Below the pieces are notes generated by a model. The model made no database searches. It was not told the DNA's origin and was given only the letters and a program-made list of their open reading frames with translations. From Chromera velia (lineage: Eukaryota > Sar > Chromeraceae), in assembly GCA_018398765.1 (NCBI GenBank), contig JAHBMJ010000987.1, forward strand, positions 10,059-37,588: a stretch of DNA of 27,530 bases. Reading direction: 5' to 3'. Position numbers and translations under genes: made by a program. Shown here piece after piece: positions 1 to 16,858 of this stretch. How positions within the stretch are numbered: the stretch's first letter is position 1; each line of letters begins with the position of its first letter.

Positions 1-334
1 GGGGGGGGGGGAGAAGGAAAGACAGAAAATCAGAAAGACAGAAACCACCAGAAGACAGCACGAAAACTTTAAAAGAAATTTTGACTAGAATTCAGCGTGA
101 GAATTTTAGAGAACGAATGAACCAATAAATGAATGAATCAAACATACAAAGAAAGAAAGACGGGAAAATAGAGACAGACCGGGAGAGAGATAGAGAAAGG
201 GGGGGGGGGCAGACCGGGCAGAAGAGCGAGAAGATACGTAACAGGCTATCCAACTTTCTGTCCGTGTCTCTAGATGTTTTTTTCTGAGTGTTTCCTCCCC
301 GTCTGGTGACTTGTGCATGCACGTCTGCATGCAG
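1..334. other. Poly-G start and purine-rich intron-like sequence
   Basis: The window opens with twelve G/GA-rich bases, followed by AG-rich low-complexity sequence and another G run near 199-208. No convincing coding frame is visible. The stretch ends in a pyrimidine-containing segment and TGCATGCAG at 328-334, which fits the dominant acceptor form of this genome. It is therefore best read as the 3' part of an intron of the gene whose last exon follows. The poly-G may mark a contig edge. Confidence 0.4.
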
Positions 335-693
335 GCCATCAGATGACTTCGGGTGGTATCACCGTGACGATGGTCTCTGTCTATCTTGAGGGAAAGGGAG
401 AGGAGGCCGCGAAGGTGCAGGCGATTGCGTTGAACAGGGACATCGTACTTCTTGTCTTTCTGCCGATGCACGTCGTAAACCCCCTCTGGCTGTTCCCAGA
501 GGGTGCGTCGCTTGATATCAGTCCTGCAGAGCCTGACTGTGCACACTACATGAGACAGGCCGCCTTCAGGCTAGAGAATCTCTTCCTTGCAGCCGACGGG
601 GAATTCAGGGAGGCCTTCAGGGAGGCGGCGCGGGGCTTTGACGCCATTCGTATGATGGATTTGTTCGGACTTGGGCGCGTCTTCGGACTGTAG
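335..693 (+). CDS. 3' terminal exon (or small gene) of unrecognised protein
   Basis: An open frame follows the acceptor TGCATGCAG at 328-334 and ends at TAG 691-693, giving about 119 residues. The frame runs MTSGGITVTM at the first internal ATG (343), passes a hydrophobic stretch IVLLVFLPMHVV, then NPLWLFPEGAS, and ends in an Arg/Phe/Glu-rich helix-like segment closing with GLGRVFGL. Composition is protein-like and unlike the flanking low-complexity DNA. If ATG 343 is the true start, it would be a 116-residue single-exon protein. Because the acceptor just upstream matches the local consensus, a terminal exon of a gene whose earlier exons lie left of the window is preferred. I do not recognise the family. 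The overlapping minus-strand frame (106-546) has low-complexity ends and is a shadow. Confidence 0.5.
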
Positions 694-1334
694 CTAGGAC
701 TGTAGATTCATAACCAGCGTCAATGGCCAACCTAATTGGTAACCATGCAGTTATTCTTACTACTGTCACCTATGTGAGAATATCACCAGCTAGTCAGATG
801 CGCAGAGATCTAGGCAGAGATTATCTGAGAGATAGTTCATGCATATACCTAGGCATATGATTGATTGATTGATTGATTGATTGATATACGTTTTATACTG
901 TATTGTTATATATAAAACTTCATCAAAATATTAAATAATAAAAGCAGTATTAGTGGTATAATCCAACTTAATTAAAAAATTAATTGTTTTAAATGATAAG
1001 GGCTCTCTTTTCACTTTTTTTTTTTGCTGAATTAGAGAGCTCCAAATTAATAGCCAGGGAATTTAGCCTTCAATCAAAAACACAGTCCAACTGAGCTTTA
1101 CGAACAAAATCAAAGAAACTCAACTGAAGTTACTGAACTCACCAAAAACTTATTCAGTTCTTCCTTTCCATTCTTTCTCACTTCAAAAGTTCTGAATCAT
1201 TCCCCCGGATAAGGCAAGGTCATGGGAATTAAGACATGGAGAGCCCATAGGTGGTTGAGGTTGACTAGTTTTTTTACTTATGACATATAATGTACTGCAT
1301 GTTTTAAGAACGTGCAATCTCTACTACTGAGTCT
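694..1334. other. Convergent intergenic spacer with GATT microsatellite
   Basis: About 640 bp between two genes that converge (693 on + and 1335 on -). It is AT-rich, with a (GATT)n run at about 858-884 and poly-T at 1013-1025. No open frame or RNA gene is supported. The polyadenylation regions of both neighbours must lie here, but no single signal stands out. Confidence 0.6.
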
Positions 1335-7057
<5,723 letters not shown>

Positions 7058-7498
7058 CCTCTGTCCTCAATGCAAACGTCTCTACTTGGGAGTCGGAGTG
7101 CGTGCGTGTCTCTTCCTGTGAAGGGCGGGAGCAGAGAACGGACGAAATAGGATGATTGAACAGTTTGAGAAGGAAAGAGACATTGCCGAGCCAGTCAGAC
7201 TGAGCCATGCCCGAGCATGGAAAGCCTGGCGAGCCATGACCGAGCTTTTTTTGTAGGACTCCTGAAATCTCGGATTAATCTCCTGAGTAGACGGCTCGAA
7301 TCTGCAAAAAGATCTGAGAGGAACGGTACATTTCAGAACAAGAAGATGTCAGCAGTTACGGATTTTTACGCAACGGCTGACAAGTGGAAAGGGTTCAGAT
7401 TCCTTCATTTTTAACCTCCACTTGACATCGTCCTTCTGTTTCTCTCTTTACCTGGATTCCCCCAATTTCTTCCGTCAAGGAGACGAGACGGCTCGAAA
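7058..7498. promoter_or_regulatory. Divergent promoter region between TrpRS and TRM6
   Basis: 441 bp separate the two start codons, which point away from each other. A near-perfect 15-bp direct repeat, GAGCCATGCCCGAGC (7202-7216) and GAGCCATGACCGAGC (7231-7245), lies 29 bp apart. The 10-mer ACGGCTCGAA occurs at 7291-7300 and again at 7488-7497, just before the TRM6 ATG. No clear TATA box was seen. Promoter function is inferred from gene orientation. Confidence 0.5.
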
Positions 7499-10400
7499 AT
7501 GGAGTCTGGTGGCGCAAACGAGGCCGTGCAGATAGGGATGCACGTGGTACTGAGAGACCAAAATGACTCTCTAGTGCTAAAGAAGATAATGGCTGATGGG
7601 TAAGTGAAAGGGAAAATTCGCATGTCGATGAAGAGACTTGAGCCTCTGAATCCGCCTCTCCATTCCTGCATCTATCTGTCACGTCTCTCTCTCCGCGTCT
7701 GCGCAGGGATCTGAAGTTCGGGAAGATGAAGATCCCCGTCCAGTCTCTGCACGGTCTGCCTCTGGGTGCAACCCTGAGGCTGGAGGGACGAGAGTGGACG
7801 AGGACGCAGAGACTGCAACTGGGAGTGCTAGAGGGAGAGGGAGGGGAGACGGCAGAAGGAGACGGTCAGCCATAAAAAAGCAGAAGTGTAGTCTCTCTTC
7901 CTTTATGTCTTTTTTTCATTTTTCCTTTTTCACCCTTTTCTCGCCTCTGGCCTCTTCCTCCCCTAGTCTGCTCTGACTAGACAGTCAACCCGGTGCGCTC
8001 ACTGGCCGTGCAAGAAGCATACGACTTGAAAGTAAACCAAGAATCATCATGTGTTCCTCTGCCAACACCAAATCCTGTCGACGCCTCATCACTCCCCCTT
8101 TTTTCTTTCCTCAGAGACGACAGAGGTGACAGGAGACAACCGGAACCTGGTGGATGACAACTCTGCACAACAACTGAGCGCAGAAGATATCGCGAAATTG
8201 AAGGAAAACGGTCAGCCTGATGACGGTCCGATTTGTCAAGGCGCACTGTCTCTGTATGCATTGCTTTGGTGCGCAACTCAAATCAAGTCAAACCAACTGA
8301 ATGGATTGGCTGGAGAGAAATGTCACCTTTTCCCTCTCTTCAGGGAGTTTCATGATACGACCTGTCGTGCAGACTGTTGCAGTCTTGACGCCCCGGATGG
8401 ATCGACTGACGGATGAGCAGAATCCATGGGGGATGGGGGCATGCAAGGAGAAATGCACTTTCAAAATAAAATGGCGCACCTTGACTCTAATTGGATGTTT
8501 TCTTCAAGCCAAAAACATCAACTTGAACCTGTGTCTGTCTGTCTTTTTTTTTGTCTCCACGACTTTTCTCTTCTCCTTCTGTTCCTCAGAGAGGGTCTGT
8601 CTCTCTTTGCAGATAGATAGATGCACTGCGTGCATTGTTCCTTCCTCATTTCGCAGCAACTGCATCTGACAGAAATGTACACCGGTCGAAAAAACGCCTT
8701 GTATACGCATGTAGGTACGCATGCACAGACAATGTCATGTGTGCCCACAATAAAATGCGGAAACTGCATGCAGCAACGTCCAGCAAGGATGTGGTGGCCG
8801 CGATTGCGAAGAATTCGGCGACTTTCCAGTCGAAGACCTCCTTTTCGAAGGCAAAATACATCGCCAAGAAGCAACGCAGGTAGGTGGGTGAGCTTGGAGT
8901 ATGGGGAGGAAAGGCATTGATTGCTGTGGGACGACTCTCTGTGTCTTTCTCTCTCCGTCTCCTGTCGCAATCAGAACGGCGGGACCCCAGCCTCACGAGG
9001 TTCTTTGTCCGCTTCCCTTCCCACTTCCTCGAGCAACTCACCAACAAATCAGTTTCTCGCCTTCTCCTCTGTTCTACCTTCTTCTCGTCTCACTGCAATC
9101 CGCTTTCCTCTGTCCCTTGCAATGAGTGCAGGCACGTCCAGCAGGTCACCGTCCTCCCGGCTTCTCTCGACGCCATCGTTGACGCCTTCAACTTGCAGCA
9201 TCCCTCCAAGAGCTGGTCGGTCGGTTGAAGACATTCAACAAGGGGATAGCAACGAGCTAGGGGTGGAGCGTATTTCAAGGAAGGAGCCTGCTGAACCAAA
9301 CTCGTGTTGTGAAAGGATTTTGGGTGATTGGACCCGTTCTTGCTCTCGTTCCGCAGCCTTCCGAGGCCCCGTCTCCTTTCTCTCTTCCACGAAGGTTTTT
9401 TTTCTCCAACACGAAGGGTGCTGACCTGACGCTGTGTCCATCCATACCGCTGCATGCGATTGGAATTGGAATTGAGTGCCCTGCTTGTCTTTTAGTTTAG
9501 CCCTTGTCTTATTCATCTGCAGCCGGTCACGAAAATTCCCTACAAATCAAACTGCATGCAGTTGCGTGAGGACGGAGACCTTGAGTTCCGCGCTTCTGTT
9601 TGCGAACCTCCACGCTGGAGGCCGTGCGCTTCTGTTCGACCAGACGGGCGGAATCGTGGCGGGGGCGGCTGTGCGTCGTCTGGGGTGCCGTGGGGGTGTT
9701 AGTGCTGTCGTTGGGAGGGCGCGTCTGTTCTGTCTGGTGGAGGGCGGAAAGGCGGGGATAGAGAAGGCAGGGTACTTCAATCTGTCGGGCGAGGAAGAGA
9801 AAATTCTAAAAAGAATTCCTGCTTCTTTGGTCAGTCATCATGTTGTGGTGGAGGTAGAGAGATCTTTTTGGATTTCTTTGTGTCTTCTTCTGCGCATGTT
9901 TCTTTGCTCTGCAGAAGCCGGAAGAGAAATAGGGGTGCGGGGGGATCACCTTCATTCAAAACATGTGTGCACAAGATGGAGAGGAGACTGGCAGATACTG
10001 CTCCTGCCAAGTAGAAGACAGATGAATTCAATCAATTTGACCTGCATGATATATTCTGTACGCCCTCCTTCGATTTGCTTGCAGGTCCTTTCTGATCCCT
10101 CCCCCTTGCTCTCTTCCGATTGGAAAGGGTCAAGTTTGTGTGGAGAGTCCTGGAGACCGCTGGAGGCAGGCGCAGCTACACAAGACGGGGGGGGAGGGAC
10201 CTCGGGTGGGGGGGACGTGGAGATGACTTATGCAGGGCAAGAATCTTCCTCGGCCTCTGCAGTAAGTGAAGAGCAGAGACTGGAGGGGCTTTTGAAGGCT
10301 CGTGGCGAGAGGGGGGCTGAGATACTGAAGCTTGCTGCTCAGAGCAGGTGGTCATTTCCACCCTGGCTTGTCGGGTCGGATGGGAACAAAGAGGGAGGCA

Positions 10401-12424
10401 GGAGGGCAGCAGGTCAGGTGAAGAATGAGGGAGAGGGAGAGGGAGAAGAGGAGAAGGTAAAGGAAGAAGAAGGATCAGCTGCGGCTGCAAATTCCGGCTC
10501 TGTGGGGCGGCGACGTGGTGCGGAGAGAGAGAAGAAGGAGGGTGAAAAGAGTGAGGAACAGCGGGAAGCGGAGAGGGTAGAAAAGAGAAAACAGTGGATG
10601 AGGGATGGGCTGACTCTCCAAGACGATATAAGGGACCTTGCCGTGGAGGGCGTTGACGCGTGAGTCCTTCCATTCCGTTCCTTTCCTTTTGTGTCTCCTT
10701 CCTTTTGCGTCGACCGTCTTCTCTCTGGCTCCTCTTCGGTGTTCTCTGTCCAGGTTACTGGGTACAGTGTGGGGTCTCTCTCAATGAAGGTTTATCCGGT
10801 CGGGTGTGGGTCGGGTGGCCTTAGTCCGTCTCCCCATTCAGTCCTTGTGCTTTGTCTTTTGAAGGGCTTTGGGCATGTGTATTGATCGAATTTTCTCTTG
10901 GATCTGTTGTTGTCTTGATTGCGGTTGATTGACCGAGTGAGGGGATGTGCATGGATGCATGGATGCAGGATTGTTGTGGTGGTGGCATCGCAAGGCAGGG
11001 GAGGGGCCGTGGATGTCTCAGAGACTGTTGAGCGGTTCGCTTCTGTTTCAACCTCTTCTTTGCTGAACCCTGGTGAGTTCTTTGGCTGTCCAAAACTGGC
11101 AATTTGAGAATTTTTTTCGTTCTTTTTTTCAAATTTCGAAACGATTCTGTTACCCTTCTCTCCCTTATGTATTTTCTTTCTGTCTTCTCCCTACACCGAG
11201 TTGTCGGAGTTCTCTTTCGTCTCTTCCAGTCGGAATTGCGTGCATACAATGGGAAACACGAACGGATCTCCTCCTGGTTTGTTTCTTTCGTGTATGTTCT
11301 TTATTCTCGCATGAAGAGACAGACTTCCCCCGAATTCCTTCCTTTTCTTTCTTTTCTGTTCTTCGTTGTTCTTGCCTCTCATCCAACCCTGCAGGGGGGC
11401 GCTTGGTAATCCTCAGCTCCGGCATGCAGGTGGGTGGGTGGGTGGGTGGGTGCAGAGGGGCGTGCAAGGGAACCGTCTGCCTCCACTTCTCTTCTTATCT
11501 TTTTGCGATTCAATAAACCAATCTTGGTTGTGCATGCAAGCAGTCTTGTCTAATCCAAGCCCCCGCATCTACAGGAGCCTGACATGGGGCCTTAGTCCGT
11601 CTGTTTGCTGTCCGATCACCAGTGTGCCTTCCCGTCTGATGGTGTGTTTACCTGCATGCATTCGTCCTCGTAATGCAATGACCTCTCCGCACGCTTGATT
11701 CCTTTCCCCTTCCCTTTGTTTTCTCTTCTTTTCCCTTTCTCTCTGCAGCCTCTCTCTAGCCTCCTAGCCCGTCTCCAGGCATCCCCTCGATTCTGTGCGG
11801 TGCGGCTCCAGGAATTCTTTATCAGAGACCACCAGGTGGAAGGGGGGGGGGCTTGAAAGAATTCTCTATTCATACATGGATACCTGGCTGGGCTGATTTC
11901 CGAAATTTATACATCGCGCCTGTTGAATGTCTTCATAAATGTAGGTGAGGACAGCAGAGAATGGAAACGGGCGGAAAGCACAGACAGAGTAGAAGACTTT
12001 GATTGCAAACGTATCAATCATCGCTTTGTTATTATTATGCATTCATTTTGATGGATCCATTTTTTCTTGCGCAACAACAATTCCAAACCTCCTGTCAGTC
12101 TTCTGACCCCTTCTCCTGCTTGGATGCCCGTTAGATCATGTCCACACGAGATCCTCAAATTGCCTGCAGGTTCTTCCACAGCGCACTCACCCAGTCATGA
12201 AGGAGAGCAGACTCTTTGAGGGTTTCCTGCTCTCGGCAATCCGAGTCTGGGATGCGGGGGAGGTACAACAACGACAGAAGCAGAGAGGGGCAGCCAAAAG
12301 CGCGGGTGCAGGGGCTGAAAATGGACGGGAGAATGAGGAGAGAGAAAAACGCCCTTCCAAAGCACAAAAACAATCACATGACGAGGATGCGGCAGACGAC
12401 AGCAAAAAAGAAACGACGAAGTGA
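7499..12424 (+). CDS. TRM6: tRNA (adenine-58-N1)-methyltransferase non-catalytic subunit TRM6, 11 exons
   Basis: RNA-binding partner of TRM61 in the heterotetramer that makes m1A58 in the tRNA T-loop, including initiator tRNA-Met; nuclear in model eukaryotes. Exons: 7499-7599, 7707-7864, 8115-8210, 8774-8879, 9132-9215, 9562-9829, 10085-10659, 10969-11072, 11395-11429, 11749-11835, 12170-12424. They total 1869 nt (622 aa), with phase kept at all junctions. Family landmarks are GDNRNLVDD then LSAEDIAKLK (exon 3), KNSATFQSKTSFSKAKYI (exon 4), the degenerate Rossmann stretch LLFANLHAGGRALLFDQTGG (exon 6), EEQREAERVEKRKQWM (exon 7), LVILSSGMQ|PLSSLLARL (exons 9-10) and HQ|VLPQRTHP (exons 10-11). 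The protein is longer than the human one (about 500 aa), mainly through an acidic, low-complexity insertion in exon 7. The start has a good context (AAAATGG). Exon 1-2 matching is weaker than the rest. Confidence 0.92.
11430..11451 (+). promoter_or_regulatory. G-quadruplex motif at TRM6 exon 9 donor
   Basis: Five GGG runs (11432-34, 11436-38, 11440-42, 11444-46, 11448-50) separated by single T bases start right at the 5' splice site CAG|GTGGGTGGG. One-base loops give a canonical, stable G4 motif on the sense strand, so it could form in the pre-mRNA. The motif is seen directly; a role in splicing is inferred. Confidence 0.6.
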
Positions 12425-13542
12425 CATCAATTACACCAACGGCGTCTTTCATGGCAAAGAAGCAGAGCGTGCTCCACTCCATTGGTAGAGGCGAGCGCCG
12501 ATATGTAGATTGCATCATTGCAAGTTCAGGAATCAGGATGCCAGAATGATCAACATGCAGGGCGTGTGTCTACTACAGCGTCTAGCAATACATACACAAA
12601 CTGTGTGCCAAAAAAAAAGAATTGAAAAAAATGATTTTTTCAAATAATGTAAGTAACCAGCTAGGTAAGTAATTATATCAACTGTAATCAACATCTGTGT
12701 TTATGTGAATTTATGTTGATTAATGTCTATTAATATAACAAGTAATTGTTATATACGGTGACAGTATAACGGTGTAGACTATACCAAAATATAGTATGGT
12801 TCTGCATGTTAGCAACCGGCGTTAACTACTCACCGATACTCACCGGCCCTGACTGCCTCAAATTGCCCTAAATAGATTCGTTCATTCATTCATTCATTCA
12901 TTCATTTATCTAGTCATTTATTCATTCATTCATTTGAATCATTTTGTTTAGTAACTTTTGCCTTCATTTTCTTTTATCAACTAATAGTGTAGTGTAGGCA
13001 TAAAAGTGTCAAGTTTATATTTTTAAAATGGTGTCATGCAGGCCTGATGATCATTTCATGAGTGAAATCTGAAGTGAATAATGATTTAAATCTAATCTAT
13101 TATAACTATCAACAATTCAAATTGGGATGCATTGTGATTTGATATACATAGTATTTTTATACTAGATTATATACTATAGATCTGATTCAATAATAATAAT
13201 AATGATCGTCGTCATTTATTGATAATATACCATGTGGCCTGCAACTGCAACGCTGAAGTAACCAATTATAATCGATCTTTGAATTAATCAGTAAATCAAC
13301 GAACCAGTTTACTCGCTTTTACATCAAATCGCTATACTACGCCATATTACGCCTGGTATTACGCTCTGTACAATTATGAGTACATGCAGCCGTACTAGCT
13401 GCTATCTGTTGGACAGTGCAGTATAGCGAAGCCTGGGCCGTGGCATCCATAAAGTTTTGTTCAGAACTTGATGCGCCGCTTCAAATAGTGCAAGATCAGT
13501 CTCGCAGGCAGACAAAGCCGATTTGATTCTCGCTTTGTAACC
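12425..13542. other. AT-rich convergent spacer with ATTC microsatellite
   Basis: About 1.1 kb between the TRM6 stop and the stop of the minus-strand gene. It is AT-rich with many short stop-filled frames. An (ATTC)n run with variants lies at about 12880-12935, and (AAT)n at 13188-13202. No gene, tRNA or clear terminal inverted repeat was found. Confidence 0.6.
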
Positions 13543-14533
13543 TCAGCAAGCGTAGATCTTTTTGTATGGAGTGGTGTCGTCAGTGATGTCCAGGTTGAGG
13601 TCCCATCGCGTGGACCTCTCAGGGTCCAGCTCTTCTCTCCAGATATGGGGAAGGTACAGGCCGCCTGCCACTGTGGGCGGAAGCAAGTCGGGCTTGAAAT
13701 TGTGCTGAGCTAAGGCGGCCAGTCTTGCCGAGATGCTGGGGAAGTAACAGATCTGCATGAACACATAAAAAGCGATTCCTGGTGAGAGGACCAAAATTAT
13801 AATACAAAGAGCCAAATGCAATCCCTGCATGCACGAACTCTGTTTCATACATGTGCGCCTCCGCGTAAACATTCATGTGAGCTGTAGAAGACGCGCACAC
13901 ACAAAAAGTGCTCCAAAATAATAACCTGACCTTCTTGTCTCTGGAGGACCAGACCATGAGGTGTTTCCCCGAGTCTTCAGCAGAACAACCAGAAGAACAC
14001 CCTTGGAGCAGGGCTTCTGAATTCAGGTTCCACCAGGTTTCGGCACACTCTGAACGATCGATGTAAGGAGACTCTCCGCATTCGTCCACAAAATCCTTCC
14101 GGTTCGGGGGGCAGAACTCAAAATTATGGAAGATGATTGCTATGTCTTTATCTTTGGTGTAAGCATGAGCGTGGAAGAGCTGGCAGTAACTGAAGCTGGC
14201 ACCTGAGAGGTCGCTTACTTTCCGGAAGAGCTCATTGACGAAATTCTCAGTCGGGAGCTCCAGACGAAGACAACCTGAATAGAGGTTATTCACTTTGAAC
14301 TCCGACCATTCTCTTCTCTTCTCTTTGGTTTCGAGTCTGGCCTCCAGACCTGTGGGGCGGAGGCGGTCATCTATTTTATCGTCTACGCAGGTCCACTCGG
14401 AGGCGCTCTTCAGACCGCTTTGGTGCGATCGATCTGGTAGTGCGGCTTTCGTCCTATTCTTTGTGAGCAGCTCCAAGCCCGACGATAGAAGAACCAATGA
14501 ACAGAACAACAACAACGCTGTTTGAGTTGCCAT
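13543..14533 (-). CDS. Secreted cysteine-rich protein of unknown family, 2 exons
   Basis: Exon 1 is 14533-13931 (201 codons); exon 2 is 13752-13543 (69 codons plus TGA). The 178-bp intron has donor AAG|GTCAGG and acceptor CATGCAG, both phase 0, giving 270 aa. The N-terminus MATQTALLLFCSLVLLSSG is a clear signal peptide, so entry into the secretory pathway is expected. The mature part holds ten cysteines (49, 88, 117, 141, 152, 163, 179, 183, 203 and the last residue 270), enough for five disulfides, and one N-glycosylation sequon (NRT at 26-28). There is no second membrane span. I recognise no domain. The uninterrupted 304-aa frame is a read-through of the intron; since 178 is not a multiple of 3, the spliced model is preferred. 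ATATATAT at 14568-14575, about 35 bp upstream of the ATG, could be a TATA element. Confidence 0.75.
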
Positions 14534-15196
14534 GGATTCAAATGTGGATTGAAATTGGCAAAAATTGATATATATTCTTCAATCAAATATTAATTGTGAG
14601 AAGACTATCTTTCGGGAAGAAGACTTCAGTTCTGTACCCACGCTGCGCTTCAACTGATGACTGAAAGAGAGATAAACTCCGGCTGCGGGGTGCCACAAGT
14701 TTTCTGTTGCAGTCAGACGCTAGAGGCTTGTCGTGAAGTGATTCCAAACTATCCCAAATGGTCAACGTCATTGGGAGCAATGATTTCTTCTGCATACTTC
14801 AATACATTAATACAAAGGGCGTCCCATGCAGTGCAGGTGAATTGTTACGCATTTGTGCTGACTTTTCGTGCAAAAAGACAGCAAGCACGAATGATGCATG
14901 CAACAGTTCGTTTCGAGACGCCATGCATCTTCATGCATGCAATGCATGGATCGAACTGAAAAAACCTTGCATGCAAAAAAACACAAAAATTGAGATGCGC
15001 GCGATTTGTGCGCGGGCGCACGCGGGCCTGGCACGCGGCGGCTCGCCCGCGCGCGCGCGCAGCCCCCAACCGGCCCACGAAAACTTGAATCTTGCATCGA
15101 TCCCTTGACTCCACGTGATTCAACCCGAAGTTGCCTGACAGCCTCTCTGCTGCATGACTACTCATCTGCCAGCAATGTTGAAAGCGCAAACCAAAA
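14534..15196. promoter_or_regulatory. Divergent promoter with TGCATGC boxes and GC-rich block
   Basis: 663 bp between the ATG of the secreted-protein gene (-) and that of RFT1 (+). Three exact TGCATGC boxes lie at 14895-14901, 14934-14940 and 14968-14974. They are followed by an extremely GC- and CpG-rich block at about 14997-15063 (GCGCGC runs). Short frames here are not gene-like. Promoter function is inferred from orientation and motif clustering. Confidence 0.5.
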
Positions 15197-16668
15197 ATGT
15201 CGTCAGCAGTCGGCCGGGCCGTTAAGGGCATTGCAGCCCTGGTGCTGGGTCAGTTTCTCTCCCGTGTGGTGACGTTCAGTCTGAACACCGTCTGTGCCCG
15301 GACAGTCGACTCTGCCGTGTACGGGATCGGACAGTTCTCTCTACCTCTTCTCAATTCTCTCACACTTTTCTTCGCGAAGGAATGCTTTCGCAGATCGGCA
15401 CAGAGAAATGTGGAGCTGTCGGTCGCGGAAAAGAGTGCGGTCTCGGGGAGAAAGAAAAAGGAGACGGAGACGGAGACGGAAGATGAAGTGCAAGAGATTC
15501 TCGTACGACAAAGTGCAATAAATGTTGCTTGGTTTTCGGTGGGTTTCAGCATACTTGTATGCATCCCTTTGACCCTTTTCTGGGCCGCCAGCACTGACCT
15601 GCCCCCGAATGTATCTAGGTGGTCCTATGTCGTTAGTGTCGGCGTGGTTGCCCTAGGGACAGTGATCGAGGCGTGCGCAGAGCCTTTTCTGATCTGGTGC
15701 CTCTCCGAGGGAGAATACGCATTCCGTGCGGGTGCACAGGCGTTGGGCCTGATGTCTCGTGCTGTGGTTGTGTTTCTCCTGTTGATTGCTTCTCCGTGTC
15801 CTCCCGTGATCGCTTTTGCTTTGGGGGGATTGGCAGAGGGGGTGATCTGGACCTCAATGCTGAGCTGGAAGGCCCTGAAGTTGCGAAAAGAGGAGACGGA
15901 GAGCTGGGGATGCAGTCTCTTTCCCCAGCAGCTAGACATAAGTCGCGATTCAAGGGAGATGAAGGGAAAAGGGAAATGGCGGGAAGTCATTGGAAGCTGG
16001 ATGCTAGATGAGCATTACCGTTTGAATTTGGATTTTTTGGTGTTAACTTGCCAGAAATTGATTTTGTCTGAGGGCGAGAAAGTGATGATGCTCTCGTTTT
16101 TTCATCCAGAAGATTGGGGTGTTTTTGCCTTGGTGTCTAATCTCGGGTCTGCAGTTTGCAGAATGCTCTTTGCACCCATTGAAGAATTGGGAGCGGCGGA
16201 ATTCGGGAAGTTACCCGGAGTTCCTGAGGTGGAACAAAGAAAGTCTCTTCTCAATGTTGGCACAGAGACGGAACAGGGTGCGGGTTTGCTGAGACGGCTT
16301 TTATTACTAGAGGGGGGAATTGGGGCTGTGGGGGCGACGCTGGGTCCGTGCTTTCCTCACGCAGCAGTGCTGGTGCTGTTCGGGACCCGATGGGGGTCAA
16401 CTGAAGCCCCCAGGGTGCTCGAACTGTCAGTTTCCTTTCTTTGCTGTGTGGTCTCTCACCCTGTCCATACGATTCTTGAGCTAACCTTAGCGTCTCTTTT
16501 ATTTTCTGTCTGTCTGCCTCCCTGTCTTACCTTGTTTGCTATGTAAGGGAAAAGAAGAAAAAGAGAAGCGCAAAGATTGATGAAGTCCGTCTACCTATCC
16601 CTACCCCCGTTGTTTCTACTGCAGCTTGTCTGTCTCTCAAGTTCCCTCTCTGTCCCCCCCTTGCCCGT

Positions 16669-16734
<66 letters not shown>

Positions 16735-16736
16735 CT

Positions 16737-16787
<51 letters not shown>

Positions 16788-16795
16788 TGTGTGTG

Positions 16796-16858
<63 letters not shown>

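Noticed and set aside
9476-10663. 395-codon continuous plus frame taken as a whole gene
   Set aside because: It is TRM6 exons 6 and 7 plus the stop-free intron between them; the part before 9562 is intron 5, and family alignment supports the spliced model.
10752-10836. Possible extra TRM6 exon after CTGTCCAG
   Set aside because: Not needed for family alignment; exons 7 and 8 join directly in phase (GTTGACGC|GATTGTTG).
12462-12545. tRNA-like stretch containing GGTAGAGGCGAGCG
   Set aside because: No acceptor stem or matching TPsiC arm could be folded around it; looks like chance similarity.
15250-15594. 114-codon minus frame inside RFT1 exon 1 (and others at 15625-15990)
   Set aside because: Antisense shadows of a strongly supported RFT1 coding exon.
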